Positions 24,221 to 24,752 of a stretch of DNA of 24,752 nucleotides are shown one piece after another. A program made the translations under genes and the position numbers. The stretch spans positions 8,127 through 32,878 of the forward strand of contig MU602831.1 in the NCBI GenBank assembly GCA_025201865.1, read 5' to 3'. A model generated the notes under the pieces. It was not told where the DNA came from and made no database searches. It saw only the letters and a list, made by a program, of their open reading frames with translations. The stretch comes from Ramicandelaber brevisporus (Eukaryota; Kickxellomycota; Ramicandelaberales; Ramicandelaberaceae). The number at the start of each line of letters is the position of its first letter. The stretch's first letter is position 1.

Positions 24221-24752
24221 CGACACATTCATCCTGCCTAACAAACCCTTGTTTACTGTTTATTCATTCCTTTATTTTTTCAACTTTATTTTTTCAGTTT
24301 AATGACTCGGAACCTAATTGGTATTTTGAGCTTTTGGTAAAGACGTCGTGTCATATATAGATAGAGAGGTGTGCAGTTGAAGGTATGCAGTGCAAATTCC
24401 ATTACACAGCTCAAAGTTATGCACAAAGTGTAGAGAGTGCCGGTTTACTGCAAACCAGTGTGTTCCACAGTTCAGTGAAAAATTAAAGTTAGTGTTTCCT
24501 CGGAGTGTTCCGATGTCAGTTGGTCCCAACGAAGACAACAATGAGGTTACGTGGACAGCGAATTGCGTTTGGATGACGCTGTGCCGTTTGCCTGAGGGGG
24601 AAATTGCAGGTGAAGTGCACGTTCACTCACTGCTGTTGCTGCTGTTACTGTTGCTGTTGTTGCTGTTAATGTTACTGTTGTTACTGCTGATGGTGGTGGT
24701 GTATTGTGCCACTCGATTTTAAGTCGCGCTGTTGAAATGGAGCGGCGGGTTG
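24220..24752. other. Right-edge spacer, possibly near a minus-strand gene
   Basis: The first 90 bp are T-rich 3' flank. The rest has no supported gene. A minus-strand frame is open from the window edge (about 24750) to a TAA near 24545 and reads Thr/Ala across the repeat, which is not the Gln/Asn/Ser reading usual here. It may be a partial gene end or untranslated. Confidence 0.35.
24631..24698 (-). repeat. CTG/TTG (CAG/CAA on the minus strand) imperfect repeat
   Basis: The run reads CTGTTG-type triplets broken by TTACTG and TTAATG. In this window such repeats read CAG/CAA on the transcribed sense strand, so a minus-strand transcript entering from the right is suggested. Confidence 0.65.

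Overview
The window looks like a gene-dense, intron-poor fungal nuclear contig, most likely from an early-diverging (zygomycete-grade, possibly Zoopagomycota/Kickxellomycotina-like) lineage. The evidence is a septin, the ESCRT-0 subunit Hse1, fungal-type Nop12 and Noc4, a Rhizomucor-type class 3 lipase with a Kex2-like propeptide site, and an Sds3-like histone-deacetylase subunit. None of the nine supported genes needs an intron to stay open. Most of the proteins carry long Gln, Asn, Ser or Thr tracts built from CAG/CAA/AGC/AAC triplets. The lineage is an inference from gene content; no marker gene fixes the species.

Layout: (1) 1-609, a TATA-containing promoter with a 10-bp phased repeat and a small secreted six-cysteine protein. 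(2) 1270-2613, a divergent septin, convergent with (3) 2709-4667 (-), tyrosyl-DNA phosphodiesterase Tdp1. (4) 4871-6871, Noc4, divergent from Tdp1 across 203 bp and convergent with (5) 6993-9131 (-), Hse1/STAM. (6) 9932-16177, a giant 2081-residue disordered Ser/Thr/Asn/Gln-rich protein of unknown function, divergent from Hse1 across 800 bp. (7) A 1.2-kb AT-rich spacer with one doubtful minus-strand ORF. (8) 17384-18322, a secreted lipase with TATA and CRE-like sites. (9) 18902-20329 (-), a two-RRM Nop12-like nucleolar protein. (10) 20330-22116, a 1.8-kb spacer whose last 1.13 kb has no ATG on the plus strand and is probably the long leader of (11) 22117-24219, an Sds3-like protein. The right edge carries a CTG/TTG run.

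The genes do not form one pathway. Noc4 and Nop12 both act in ribosome biogenesis, Tdp1 in DNA-protein crosslink repair, Hse1 in endosomal sorting, the septin in cortex and cytokinesis, the Sds3-like protein in Rpd3/Sin3 repression, and two genes encode secreted proteins.

The observations most worth following are the strand-specific ATG void before the Sds3-like gene (0 ATG against 15 CAT in 1129 nt), stop codons that sit inside AATAAA/ATTAAA hexamers, tandem SUMO-interacting-like motifs in Tdp1, a septin with a broken G3 motif and acidic inserts, and the giant protein beside Hse1 with NPF, DPF, PxxPxR and repeated RRxS motifs. I found no CRISPR array, transposon, rRNA or convincing tRNA.
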